Assembly (NCBI RefSeq): GCF_004769665.1 | Contig: NZ_RQGG01000002.1 | Coordinates: 1 to 15,836, forward strand | DNA from: Leptospira kemamanensis | Lineage (GTDB): Bacteria > Spirochaetota > Leptospiria > Leptospirales > Leptospiraceae | Length of the DNA: 15,836 bases | Reading direction: 5' to 3' | In this document: in pieces, positions 7,310-15,077 of the stretch | Position numbering within the stretch: the first letter of the stretch is position 1 | Layout of the letters: each line of letters begins with the position of its first letter | Made by a program: the position numbers and the translations under genes | Notes under the pieces: model-generated | Told to the model about the DNA's origin: nothing | Databases searched by the model: none | Seen by the model: the letters and a program-made list of their open reading frames with translations, nothing else

Positions 7310-8542
7310 ATGAAAAAATCAATCGTCGATGAGATTTTAATCTCTCGGGAAATGAAAAACGAAAAAACGGTAGCCGTCGTTCGATTTGCCATTTTTTCCA
7401 TCGCTTCCTGTTTAGATTATCTATCTTATTTCCAATGGATCAGTTACACAATTGTCCCACCCACGGCCGTTACTCTAATCTTTGATAGCATAGTTTGGGT
7501 GTTTGCTGGTCTTGTGTTATTGTTTGTCAGTTATTATCCTTACAAACCATACATAAAATTTTTTACGATTACTTTAGATTACGTCATTATCGGGCTTATG
7601 ATCTCTTTTGATCCAACAGTCCAAAGAGAAAATGGAGTCATTTATTTTATCGCGATGATTAGCGCGATTTTCATCTACCAATTTAACTTACTCAGGCATT
7701 CAAAAATTGGAACCATTTATGGAGCAATTTTATCCTTTATCTTCCTTTTGGTGATTTCCTTAGGAGTAGGTGATGGATATCCCATAGATTTCATTCCGAT
7801 GTTATTTGGACTTGGAATGATCCTTGCCATTGGTTATGTGACTACTGCTTCCAATATTGAAATGGTAAAGGAAGCCAATGCAAAACAAATGATGGAACGG
7901 TACCTTCCTTCACAATTAGTCAGTGAGTTTTATAAAAACAAAGCTCAACTAGAACCCGGCGGTGAAATGAAAGAAGTCACAATCCTTTTTTCGGATATCA
8001 GGTCGTTTACAAAATTTTCAGAACAAAGGTCCGCCGAAGAAGTGGTTCTGTTTTTGAATGACTATCTTTCTCGAATGACAGACATTATCTTTCAATTCAA
8101 TGGCACAATCGATAAGTTTATTGGTGATGCGATCATGACCATATTTGGTGCTCCTTTTAAACGAGAAGACGATGCCCTTCGCGCTGTCAAATCTGCCGTG
8201 GAAATGATTCGTGAAATCAAGCGATTGAATCAAAAAAGGAAAGATATAGAGGATCAAATCCAAGTGGGAATTGGAATTCACACGGGAGAAGCCATTGTAG
8301 GGAATATTGGTTCAGACCGTAGGTTAGATTATACAGTCATTGGAGACAATGTCAACCTTGCTTCTCGTATCGAAGGATTAACCAAACACTACAACTGTCC
8401 CATCTTAATATCCGAAGCAACATTCCAACAGATTCATGGTAAGTATTCCCTAGATGATGGTTTTGCAATTCGAGAGATTGATAAAGTCATTGTGAAGGGA
8501 AAATCAAAACCAATCACTATATATGAAGTGATATGTTTCTAA
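7310..8542 (+). CDS. Class III adenylate cyclase with six-helix membrane domain
   Basis: A 410-residue protein that should make cAMP from ATP. Residues 1-180 hold six predicted membrane segments (about 21-41, 52-77, 85-100, 110-128, 133-154, 161-180), followed by a short linker (MERYLPSQLVSEFY) and a class III cyclase domain at about 218-408. Metal-binding aspartates are present: Asp229 in ILFSDIRSFT and Asp273 in DKFIGDAIM. The substrate-selecting pair is Lys269 and Asp340 (LDYTVIGD), which points to ATP and not GTP. The transition-state residues are Asn349 and Arg353 in VNLASR. The enzyme is therefore complete and probably active as a homodimer. The membrane part has no recognisable CHASE, GAF or HAMP domain. 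Upstream, TTGCAT at 7201 and TATTTT at 7224 with a 17-bp gap could be a sigma-70-like promoter, but this is weak. A partial palindrome ATACA-T-TGTAT lies at 7205-7215. Confidence 0.93.
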   Translation: MKKSIVDEILISREMKNEKTVAVVRFAIFSIASCLDYLSYFQWISYTIVPPTAVTLIFDSIVWVFAGLVLLFVSYYPYKPYIKFFTITLDYVIIGLMISFDPTVQRENGVIYFIAMISAIFIYQFNLLRHSKIGTIYGAILSFIFLLVISLGVGDGYPIDFIPMLFGLGMILAIGYVTTASNIEMVKEANAKQMMERYLPSQLVSEFYKNKAQLEPGGEMKEVTILFSDIRSFTKFSEQRSAEEVVLFLNDYLSRMTDIIFQFNGTIDKFIGDAIMTIFGAPFKREDDALRAVKSAVEMIREIKRLNQKRKDIEDQIQVGIGIHTGEAIVGNIGSDRRLDYTVIGDNVNLASRIEGLTKHYNCPILISEATFQQIHGKYSLDDGFAIREIDKVIVKGKSKPITIYEVICF

Positions 8543-8587
8543 AGTAAACCCAATATGATATGATAAAAGAATGTGAACTCTACCCCA

Positions 8588-9904
8588 CTAGAAATTGAAT
8601 CGATAGTTTGCACCTACTTGCATGTAAGTCAAAACTGTTTTTGAATCTAATAAGATAGGGATTATGATTTGAGGTGCATACACACTAATCAGAACTTGGG
8701 ATAAATCAGAATTCCTTCCACCTTCATTTTCAGTGATATATCCTGATCCCAATTTGTTTTTCAAAACCATATTACTTGCTTCTACAAAGATACTCACATC
8801 ATCTTTGATTTTGGTTGAGAATTTTAAATTCACTTCTGTTCCAGTTGACTTCCATTGGTAATCCAATCCAAATTGTCTGTATTTAAATGGGGATGTATCA
8901 AAACTAAATTCATTGCTACGAAAGGATGATGGACCTTGCATATCTAAGTATAAAACTTGACCTTGTAGTGTAAATCTCTCCCAAAATTTCCATTCATATC
9001 CAATTCCAATACTACCACCTTTTAATAAACTCGTAGATTCTCTATAGTTCACGCGACTTGGGTTAAATCCTGTTGAAGCTATGGCACCGATACTATCAAC
9101 TTCTTGGTTCATCTTTGTCCAAATTCGTTCCACTCCAGCTACAATCTGGAAGTCAAAAACTGGATGAGGATAAGGTGTAAAACCAACCCTTGCGGATGCT
9201 TTTTGAAATTTTGTATCTCCATTGCCGAATAGAGCGTTCACTGCTGTTCCACTACTGGAAGAAGAACCACTACCAATCGAAATTGATTGGAATCCACCCG
9301 CATTAAAATTTCCTCTGGCTTCTGTTCCACGAAGTTCAAACGTAAAACGATCCCATGCATAAAACAAACGACCTGTTGCATTCTGCTGTTTTGTTTTATA
9401 CGGAGTGGACTGAAGCTCAAGATCACCTCCACTTCCAAAAAATAGACCAGCAATCTGAATCGTCTGAAAGAACGGACGAAGTTCCGACTGGTTTTGCCCA
9501 CTTCCAAGACCAAAAGATCCTTCTAAATAATGGCGTTTGGATTTCGAAAGTTGTTCTTCTCTATGTTTCTGTTTTTCTTCACTGATTTTTTTTTCTAAGG
9601 TTTCTTGTTTTTGTTTTTGCGCAAGTTCTGCTTCTGCTTTAAGTTTCTGATTTATTTCGGCAATTTGAGGTTCTTTTTGAGGGATGGTGGTTTCCGACTT
9701 CTTCGCAAATGAGATCTTTTTTACTTTCGATTTGGGAATCACTTTAGTTTTCCCGTCAGGGAGTTTGATTGTAATTGTATCCTTATCTTGGGCAAGAATT
9801 GAACCTTCCCATTTCTCTCCCGACTTCAGAAGGACCGTCTCACTACCAAGTGCTATATTGACAAATAGAATGATTACAAAAAATAAGCTGATCAAATGTT
9901 TCAT
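8588..9904 (-). CDS. Exported SH3-like, coiled-coil and outer-membrane-barrel protein
   Basis: A 438-residue protein from the ATG at 9904. MKHLISLFFVIILFVNIALG is a signal peptide cut after ALG. Next comes a small beta domain (about 23-67: VLLKSGEKWEGSILAQDKDT, then ITIKLPDGKTKVIPKSKVKK), a type seen fused to many spirochaete and other exported proteins. A charged helical stretch follows (about 78-123, rich in K, E and Q), probably a coiled coil in the periplasm. From about 127 to the end the sequence has alternating aromatic strands (FTFELRGTE, FDFQIVAGVERIW, FTLQGQVLYLD, YRQFGLDYQW) and ends in GANYRFNF, a typical C-terminal Phe of an outer-membrane barrel. A start at 9964 would add 20 residues without improving the signal peptide. 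It converges with the cyclase gene, 45 bp apart, and diverges from the FG-GAP gene. Function unknown; the layout suggests a barrel with a periplasmic arm, perhaps touching peptidoglycan. Confidence 0.82.
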   Translation of the reverse strand: MKHLISLFFVIILFVNIALGSETVLLKSGEKWEGSILAQDKDTITIKLPDGKTKVIPKSKVKKISFAKKSETTIPQKEPQIAEINQKLKAEAELAQKQKQETLEKKISEEKQKHREEQLSKSKRHYLEGSFGLGSGQNQSELRPFFQTIQIAGLFFGSGGDLELQSTPYKTKQQNATGRLFYAWDRFTFELRGTEARGNFNAGGFQSISIGSGSSSSSGTAVNALFGNGDTKFQKASARVGFTPYPHPVFDFQIVAGVERIWTKMNQEVDSIGAIASTGFNPSRVNYRESTSLLKGGSIGIGYEWKFWERFTLQGQVLYLDMQGPSSFRSNEFSFDTSPFKYRQFGLDYQWKSTGTEVNLKFSTKIKDDVSIFVEASNMVLKNKLGSGYITENEGGRNSDLSQVLISVYAPQIIIPILLDSKTVLTYMQVGANYRFNF

Positions 9905-10255
9905 AGTTTTAGTCAGTCCACCACTGCTCACCAAACATTCTATCACATTGTGCTGATTCTGCAATTCGAGAAAGGATTAGTTCGACATTTTCAATCTATA
10001 TTTTGACATTCTAGCCGAAGGAAATTCATTTCGAACCTACAGTTCTGTTGGTTTCCCAAAATAGGAATCATCCAGAATTCGTAAATCAGCCAAATTCGGA
10101 TATGGTCTGATTCACAAATTTTTCTTAAGAAATCAAAACAGAGCACCAGAAAAAACTTGCCCGCATAGATTTAATCAAAAAGAATTTCTAACGAATGTTA
10201 GCAATTTTTATTTGGAGAAGCGAATCTGCGGATTTTAATGGGGAAAGGTCAATAC
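9905..10255. other. Divergent intergenic region between barrel gene and FG-GAP gene
   Basis: About 350 bp without a gene, between genes reading away from each other, so promoters for both must lie here. I cannot name them: a TTGACA at 10003-10008 has no matching -10 at 16-18 bp on the plus strand. A small inverted repeat GAAAT-TC-ATTTC lies at about 10021-10032. The right end holds GGGGAAAGG, the ribosome binding site of the FG-GAP gene. Confidence 0.45.
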
Positions 10256-10258
10256 GTG
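10241..10258 (+). promoter_or_regulatory. Ribosome binding site supporting a GTG start
   Basis: GGGGAAAGG ends 7 nt before the GTG at 10256-10258. The competing ATG at 10238 lies inside or upstream of it and has its nearest GGAG 18 nt away, too far. This argues that the FG-GAP gene starts with GTG. Confidence 0.5.
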
Positions 10259-11917
10259 TTTCGTTCGTTTTTGAGAAATAAAATTACAGGAATATTGCTT
10301 TTTCTCTTTTGTATGAACTGCAATGCATTAACATTGAATAACCCCTGTGACCAAAAATCGAAAAGTTATCTAGAGACCTTGTTACTCGCATCCGTATCGG
10401 AAACACCCATTCCCTTCTGTGGGTTTCGTGTCAGTAACGCACCCAAACTCTGGGAAACACAAGCATATCTCAAAGCATCGAATGCAGATGCAAATGATGG
10501 CTTCGGATTTTCCGTATCCATCTCTGGTGATACGATCGTGGTGGGAGCTGCAGGTGAATCCAGTAACCAATCGACAATTACCAATGGACCAACTGCCAGT
10601 AGTGACAACTCATTAGGCTCGTCTGGTGCGGCATACGTCTTCCGAAGATATGGTTCGTCATGGTCACAAGAGGCATACCTAAAAGCTTCTAATTTAGGTG
10701 TAACAGATCAATTTGGAGTCTCTGTTGCGATTGATGGAGATACCATAGTGGTCGGAGCAAACCAAGAAGATAGCAACCAAACGACGATTACGAATGCACC
10801 AAATGTGATTGCTCCGAATGAAGGAGCGACTGATTCAGGTGCCGCTTATGTATTCCAAAGATCAGGCACTACTTGGACAGAGCAGGCCTACCTAAAACCA
10901 TCTAACACCGGAGCAAATGATCAGTTTGGAATTTCCCTTGCTATCTCAGGGGATACCATTGCTGTTGGTGCCTATTTTGAAGATAGCAGCCAAACAAGCA
11001 TTACGAATGGATCTCCTGCTCCAGCCAATGAGGGCGCAACAGATGCAGGTGCCGTTTACGTGTTCCAAAGATCCGGCACTACGTGGTCAGAACAAGCCTA
11101 CTTAAAACCGTCTAACATGGGAATAGGTGATCGTTTTGGTACTACTGTTGACATCTCCAATGATACAATCGTTGTCGGTGCCAATTTAGAGGCGAGTAAT
11201 CAGATCACAATTACAAATGGATCTGGTGCCAGTGCCGACAACTCAGCAGCTAATGCAGGTGCCGCTTACGTATTCCGTAGAACTGGCACGACCTGGGCCG
11301 AAGAAGCCTACTTAAAAGCACCCAATGCAGAACCAAATGATCAATTTGGCGATGAGGTTGCGATCAATGGTGACACGATTGTCGTCGGTGCCTTTGCGGA
11401 GGCAAGCAATCAGACCACAATCACAAATGGAACTACGGCCAGTTCCGACAACTCAGCAGCCAATGCAGGTGCTGCCTATGTGTTCCAAAGAACGGGTTCG
11501 ACATGGAGCCACCAAGCCTACCTCAAACCTCCCAATCTAGGCGCTGATGATCGTTTTGGTAGCGCAATTGCTATCGAAGGGAATACGATCTTAGTTGGAT
11601 CTTTTTTTGAGGACAATAACCAAACAACGGTTACCAATGGAACGATGCCAAACGATGACAACAGCCTCTCCAACTCTGGTGCGGTTTATGTATTCCAAAG
11701 GTCTGGTTCCACTTGGGCATTTAGGGCTTATCTCAAAGCTCCCAATGCCGATGCCGAAGACAGATTTGGCAATGCGGTTTCTATTTCAGGAGATACGGCT
11801 GTCGTTGGGGTAAACCTAGAGGACAGCAATCAAAATACAATTACCAATGGACCAACTGCCAGTACAAACAATTCAGCTTTAACATCTGGTGCTGCCTTTG
11901 TGTTTATTAGAAAGTAA
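10256..11917 (+). CDS. FG-GAP repeat protein, predicted seven-bladed beta-propeller, lipoprotein-like
   Basis: The reading from GTG at 10256 gives 553 residues. The N-terminus (RNKITGILLFLFCMNCNA) is a signal peptide with a possible lipobox ending at CMNC. After a spacer with three cysteines (to about residue 65), seven tandem repeats of 70-71 residues run to the end (67 in the last). Each has the pattern W-x3-AYLK-x8-D-x-FG-x6-GDTIVVGA-x12-TITN-x14-GAAYVF-x-R. The FG and GA parts mark FG-GAP repeats, as in integrin alpha chains and many Leptospira surface proteins, and seven copies predict a closed seven-bladed propeller. An ATG at 10238 would add 6 residues, but GGGGAAAGG lies 7 nt before the GTG, an ideal ribosome binding site, so I chose it. 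A role in surface binding is inference. The AgmX/PglI-type gene starts 31 nt after the stop. Confidence 0.93.
   Translation: MFRSFLRNKITGILLFLFCMNCNALTLNNPCDQKSKSYLETLLLASVSETPIPFCGFRVSNAPKLWETQAYLKASNADANDGFGFSVSISGDTIVVGAAGESSNQSTITNGPTASSDNSLGSSGAAYVFRRYGSSWSQEAYLKASNLGVTDQFGVSVAIDGDTIVVGANQEDSNQTTITNAPNVIAPNEGATDSGAAYVFQRSGTTWTEQAYLKPSNTGANDQFGISLAISGDTIAVGAYFEDSSQTSITNGSPAPANEGATDAGAVYVFQRSGTTWSEQAYLKPSNMGIGDRFGTTVDISNDTIVVGANLEASNQITITNGSGASADNSAANAGAAYVFRRTGTTWAEEAYLKAPNAEPNDQFGDEVAINGDTIVVGAFAEASNQTTITNGTTASSDNSAANAGAAYVFQRTGSTWSHQAYLKPPNLGADDRFGSAIAIEGNTILVGSFFEDNNQTTVTNGTMPNDDNSLSNSGAVYVFQRSGSTWAFRAYLKAPNADAEDRFGNAVSISGDTAVVGVNLEDSNQNTITNGPTASTNNSALTSGAAFVFIRK
10451..11914 (+). repeat. 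Seven in-frame tandem repeats of about 210 bp
   Basis: The repeat units begin at 10451, 10661, 10874, 11084, 11294, 11504 and 11714, each at the Trp codon that opens a propeller blade. Six are 210 bp (213 in the second) and the last is 201 bp. Protein similarity between units is high throughout, and the DNA is also similar (for example GGTGCCGCTTACGTATTCC-like blocks), which fits growth by tandem duplication. Copy number could vary between strains by recombination. Confidence 0.85.
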
Positions 11918-11948
11918 AACGGATTGGAAATATAAATTACATTCATAA

Positions 11949-12419
11949 ATGAAAAAACAGATTCCCTATCAAAAAGAAATCATTCTCGTCACAATCACTA
12001 CCCTAATCTTAAGCATTGTGTATTTTTTTTTCCTCCGTCCAAATGGAAATGGAAATGGAAATCAATTCACGCAACCCTCAATGGAAGTGGATAAAAAAGG
12101 TCTCTCACCTTACCACAAACGAGAAGTGAATTTTACCATCACCAAACACAAACGTAAAATTCAAATTTGTTACAATTTATACTTAGAAACAAAACCAAAA
12201 ATCGAAGAAGGCAAAATCCAATTTGATTGGCAAATCGAACCCGATGGAGTTCCCATAAAAGTGGAACTCATCCAATCCGATTTACCATCTGATTCACTGA
12301 TCAATTGTATTCAAAAAGAAATCAGTTCATGGGAATTTCCTCCTCCACCGGAAAGATCACAAAACACATATGCAGAATATACTTTTTTCTTTAAAAAGGA
12401 TGTGAATGTTCCCAAATAA
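11949..12419 (+). CDS. AgmX/PglI C-terminal-domain protein, single membrane anchor
   Basis: A 156-residue protein with a short cytoplasmic start (MKKQIPYQKE), one membrane helix (about 11-29), a low-complexity linker (NGNGNGN, 32-38) and a C-terminal domain (about 68-150). That domain has the pattern IQICYNLYLE, GKIQFDWQIEPDG, SLINCIQKEISSWEFPPPP, which is the signature of the AgmX/PglI C-terminal, TonB-like fold, with Cys74 and Cys120 positioned to form a disulfide. Such proteins in Leptospira and Myxococcus are linked to envelope transport or gliding complexes; a role here is inference. It begins 31 nt after the FG-GAP gene on the same strand and is probably cotranscribed. The linker is encoded by a short hexamer repeat. 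Confidence 0.85.
   Translation: MKKQIPYQKEIILVTITTLILSIVYFFFLRPNGNGNGNQFTQPSMEVDKKGLSPYHKREVNFTITKHKRKIQICYNLYLETKPKIEEGKIQFDWQIEPDGVPIKVELIQSDLPSDSLINCIQKEISSWEFPPPPERSQNTYAEYTFFFKKDVNVPK
12041..12062 (+). repeat. Hexamer microsatellite inside the AgmX/PglI gene
   Basis: AAATGG is repeated 3.7 times in frame and encodes the alternating Asn-Gly linker after the membrane helix. Since the unit is a multiple of three, slippage would change linker length without a frameshift. Confidence 0.7.
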
Positions 12420-12729
12420 GGGAGAGTTATCAATCCATCTACTCTATCAAAAAAGAACGAATTGACTGCCAATGAAGCCGCAATCGCGGAAGAAGATGGC
12501 AGATGTTTTGCCGTTCTTGTAGTAGTGATTTCAAAGTTCACTGGTTCCACAATTTAAAACTCGAAAGAACTGAAGACTCGATCACTTACTTGATACAGCA
12601 GAACTTCGATCTAAAGAGACGACCCAAATGAGTGGATTTTTCTCAATAAAAAAGTGTCAATCGTTGGTCTAATTCGATTCTATTCGTCTCATATCAACAG
12701 ATAATCATACCAAAATTGGACTATATCAT
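12420..12729. other. Intergenic region with short hairpins and no convincing gene
   Basis: The 310 bp hold three small inverted repeats in a row: CCGC-AATC-GCGG (12478-12489), GGCA...TGCC (12498-12512) and AGTGA...TCACT (12524-12542). A plus-strand frame (about 12419-12556) reads TANEAAIAEEDGRCFAVL but has no good start, and the opposite strand is open from 12550 to 12311 into the preceding gene. I call neither. The region could be a fragment of a lost gene or a weakly structured RNA leader. The promoter for the downstream HD-GYP-like gene is expected here, but none is clear. Confidence 0.4.
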
Positions 12730-14187
12730 TTGAGCGATTCTCCCTTAATTTCCCCTGACCAACTTGCTAAATTTGAATTTAATGATGATTTGCTGAGTAG
12801 TTATCGCAAAAGCAAACAAATCCCGCTCGATTTATATGATCGAAATGGCAAACTCATCATGGCCAAAAAAAAGAACGCAACGGAAGAGGATTTCGGAAAA
12901 CTTTTAAAGATTGAGTTACAAGGAGCTTATTGTCTTACCACCGACAAAAAAAATTATCGTATCACATCAGGTGAAACGACTGACCCACGCCAAACAAAAC
13001 TTTTTGATCCAGAAAAAACAACGGAATTTGCAAAACAAACCGAATCCTTGATCCTTGAGTTAAAAAAAGAAGCCTTTAATTCAGATCATGCCCTCAGAGT
13101 ACACAAATCAATTGGAAAGGTTTTAGATGACTTCACAAGCAACCCAGATTTTGAATCTGGATTATTTAACATATTAGAGATTTTGAATCATGCAGGTGTG
13201 CCTGTTGAATCTGAACTCATGACCAAACGAACAATTGTTGCTATGGGTATGAAGGTTAGAACGAAAAAGATCGGTGTAGGTGAGGATAATAAACCTAATA
13301 AAAAAGATCATCTTTCTGTGATGAAAGCAAGTTTTCTTGCTGATATCGGATATTCAAAATTAGTATTACCTGACAAACCAAACCTAACAAAAGAAGAATA
13401 CAATGCAATCCAACAACATCCAATAATCAGTTATCTAATGACTCTTGCGGCCCCCGAAATCACACAAGAAATTCGCACTTTAGTTTTGAACCACCATAGA
13501 CCATTTAGAGGTTCTTCCATTAATAATAACTTCCCTGACAATCACACAGTATTTAAAAAGTTAATGGTCATTCGAGATAAGTGTATCAAAGACCCAAGTA
13601 AAAAAACTATAGTCGCTGATATCGATGCACAACTTCGAATCCAAGAATCAAATGTAAACTCTGTCAATTTTGAAGAAGATATAGCTATTTTGTCTCTTGC
13701 GAGTGAATATGCAAGTTTAACAACAAACCAACCATGGAGACCTGCATTTAGTTCAGCAACAGCTTTAAAGATGATTGTGAATGATTCGTTTTTTTCCTAT
13801 AGCAATCGAAACATTCGCCATTTGTTAGACTATGTAGGTGCTAGCTTAACAAATAATCAGAATATAATCAACGTAGGAGATTACGTCATCACAGCATCTA
13901 TTGATTCAGAAAAACAGGTGCATTTTGATATTTGCAAAATTTTAGAAGTTGATCGTTTTCAAACACGTCCAAAAATACAAAGGTTATGCACCATCAAACC
14001 ATTGTTTAAAAAAGGGATTAAATATAGAATTGCCGATTTTGATATCAACGAAATTAGAATGGACAAACGCAGAGCAGTCATTGACCTTGCAGGCCAAACT
14101 TCCAGCACACAAAGGATCATCTACATCATTGATCCTGAAATGAATGCACCTCTATTTGATGCGGTCACGAAAATGGACATTTCATAA
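12730..14187 (+). CDS. Degenerate HD-GYP-type signalling protein
   Basis: A 485-residue protein. The N-terminal part (to about 110) resembles the region before HD-GYP domains in DUF3391-type c-di-GMP phosphodiesterases (IPLDLYDRNGKLIMAKK). The central part has the HD-GYP layout: ADIGYSKLVLPDKPNLTKEE with the HD position at 204-205, QHPIISY (His230), LVLNHHRPFRG (His255, His256) and LSLASEYASLTTNQPWRPAF (322-340). Compared with the family, the His of the HD pair is Ala204, the metal-binding Asp of the later VADxYDA motif is Ser325, and the GYP motif is replaced by NNNFP. It is therefore probably non-catalytic for c-di-GMP hydrolysis and may bind ligand or partners. A C-terminal extension (about 385-485, beta-rich) follows. 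The start is TTG at 12730, with a poor ribosome binding site; the next Met is at residue 44, too late for the conserved N-terminus. Confident about the family, less about the role. Confidence 0.85.
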   Translation: MSDSPLISPDQLAKFEFNDDLLSSYRKSKQIPLDLYDRNGKLIMAKKKNATEEDFGKLLKIELQGAYCLTTDKKNYRITSGETTDPRQTKLFDPEKTTEFAKQTESLILELKKEAFNSDHALRVHKSIGKVLDDFTSNPDFESGLFNILEILNHAGVPVESELMTKRTIVAMGMKVRTKKIGVGEDNKPNKKDHLSVMKASFLADIGYSKLVLPDKPNLTKEEYNAIQQHPIISYLMTLAAPEITQEIRTLVLNHHRPFRGSSINNNFPDNHTVFKKLMVIRDKCIKDPSKKTIVADIDAQLRIQESNVNSVNFEEDIAILSLASEYASLTTNQPWRPAFSSATALKMIVNDSFFSYSNRNIRHLLDYVGASLTNNQNIINVGDYVITASIDSEKQVHFDICKILEVDRFQTRPKIQRLCTIKPLFKKGIKYRIADFDINEIRMDKRRAVIDLAGQTSSTQRIIYIIDPEMNAPLFDAVTKMDIS

Positions 14188-15077
14188 ATGCATTGAAGTA
14201 ACAAGTTCTAGTGATTAAAAAATTAAAAAAAGCGAAATATGCTTACCTTTGTTTTGCGCCAAATCATGAACTTTATGGAATAAAAATCTTTCATTTCTGA
14301 ATCATAGTTTCGGAAAGAAAGGTTTTGTGTTAGGGGGGAAAGTGCCACCTGCCCACGAGCCACTCCCCTCCACCCTAACTCGGGTGGGGGTTTGTGGATT
14401 CACGCGCGCATTATGTCACATAAAACTTCGAGTTTCCGACACGATAAATATAAGCAACTCTCACTCAGTCGACTTGACTTTGAGGATTGGGCGAGTCCCC
14501 AAAATCGATTTCACCCGTATTCATATCGATTCGACAATTTTGTGATTAGATTTGATGACTCCTAACGAAAAGCCCAGACTGAATTTAAATTGGTTCTGCC
14601 CAATGCTCAATACCGCTTTAAAATCTTGAAAAATTACAGTTTTTTTGACTTTCTCCGAAAACTATGCCAACATCAAGCCGACTACTATCTTTTTCATGGA
14701 ATTTAATTGATAACAACTGAAGATTAAATTTGAAAAATATTTATTTTAAAAAAATATCAATTTACCTCATATGGATCATTAAAATTGCTTAAACAGAAAG
14801 TAAGTCAGTTAACAATTTGAATTCGATTCCAAAACCATCATATCAAAGTTGTTGATCATAGTTAAGTATGTTTGTGGCTAGTGCAATTGGTTTCTTGTTT
14901 CATTTTTTATATGTAACTAAAGAAAGTATCTGTCGCTACTCGCACATAATAACGAGCAACACTTCATTCACACGCAAAGCATGTTAAAGGATATTTCTTA
15001 CAAATATCGAGCAACTGATCAGGAAACAAATACTTGATCGTCGAAAAAGATTTAAATAGTTCGAAACTGGAGAAGCT
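14188..15077. other. 890-bp gene-poor region with intergenic repeat copy B
   Basis: Besides the repeat at 14327-14510, this is very AT-rich DNA. The longest plus-strand reading outside the repeat is a 39-codon frame at 14868-14987 starting MFVASAIGFLFHFLYV; it has no clear ribosome binding site and I do not call it. A 10-bp palindrome AATTTAAATT lies near 14582. An 11-mer TCCTAACGAAA at 14560-14570 recurs at 15823-15833. The region just before 15078 carries the ribosome binding site CTGGAG of the next gene. It may be the remains of deleted genes or a long 3' and 5' untranslated region. Confidence 0.5.
14327..14510 (+). repeat. Intergenic repeat, copy B
   Basis: About 184 bp, same orientation as copy A at 4220-4406, some 10 kb away. 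The first 100 bp carry only about 15 differences and one single-base gap; similarity reappears at GCGAGTCCCC and AAATCGAT (14491-14508). It can form a hairpin between GTTAGGGGGGA (14329-14339) and TCCACCCTAAC (14369-14379) with 10 of 11 pairs, or an alternative one in which the CCACCC part pairs with GGGTGGGGG (14382-14390), nine pairs around the loop TAACTC. The A-A mismatch of copy A is an A-T pair here. The copy sits 140 bp after the HD-GYP-like gene. The differences from copy A are mostly non-synonymous in the one open frame, so a conserved small protein is unlikely. Confidence 0.75.

Noticed and set aside
10003..10032. TTGACA as a -35 box before the FG-GAP gene
   Set aside because: No acceptable -10 hexamer at 16-18 bp; more than 200 bp from the start codon.
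10451..11914. CRISPR-like array suspected from regular repeat spacing
   Set aside because: The units are in-frame protein repeats of about 210 bp without spacers.
12311..12550. 79-codon minus-strand reading (MEPVNFEITTTRTAKHL)
   Set aside because: It overlaps the 3' end of the well supported AgmX/PglI-type gene on the other strand and has no ribosome binding site.
14327..14566. Integron attC site, from GTTAGG and CCTAAC pairs
   Set aside because: The core bases do not fit the RYYYAAC/GTTRRRY consensus well, the order of the sites is reversed, and no integrase is present.
14868..14987. 39-codon reading MFVASAIGFLFHFLYV
   Set aside because: Short, without a ribosome binding site, in AT-rich DNA where such frames arise by chance.
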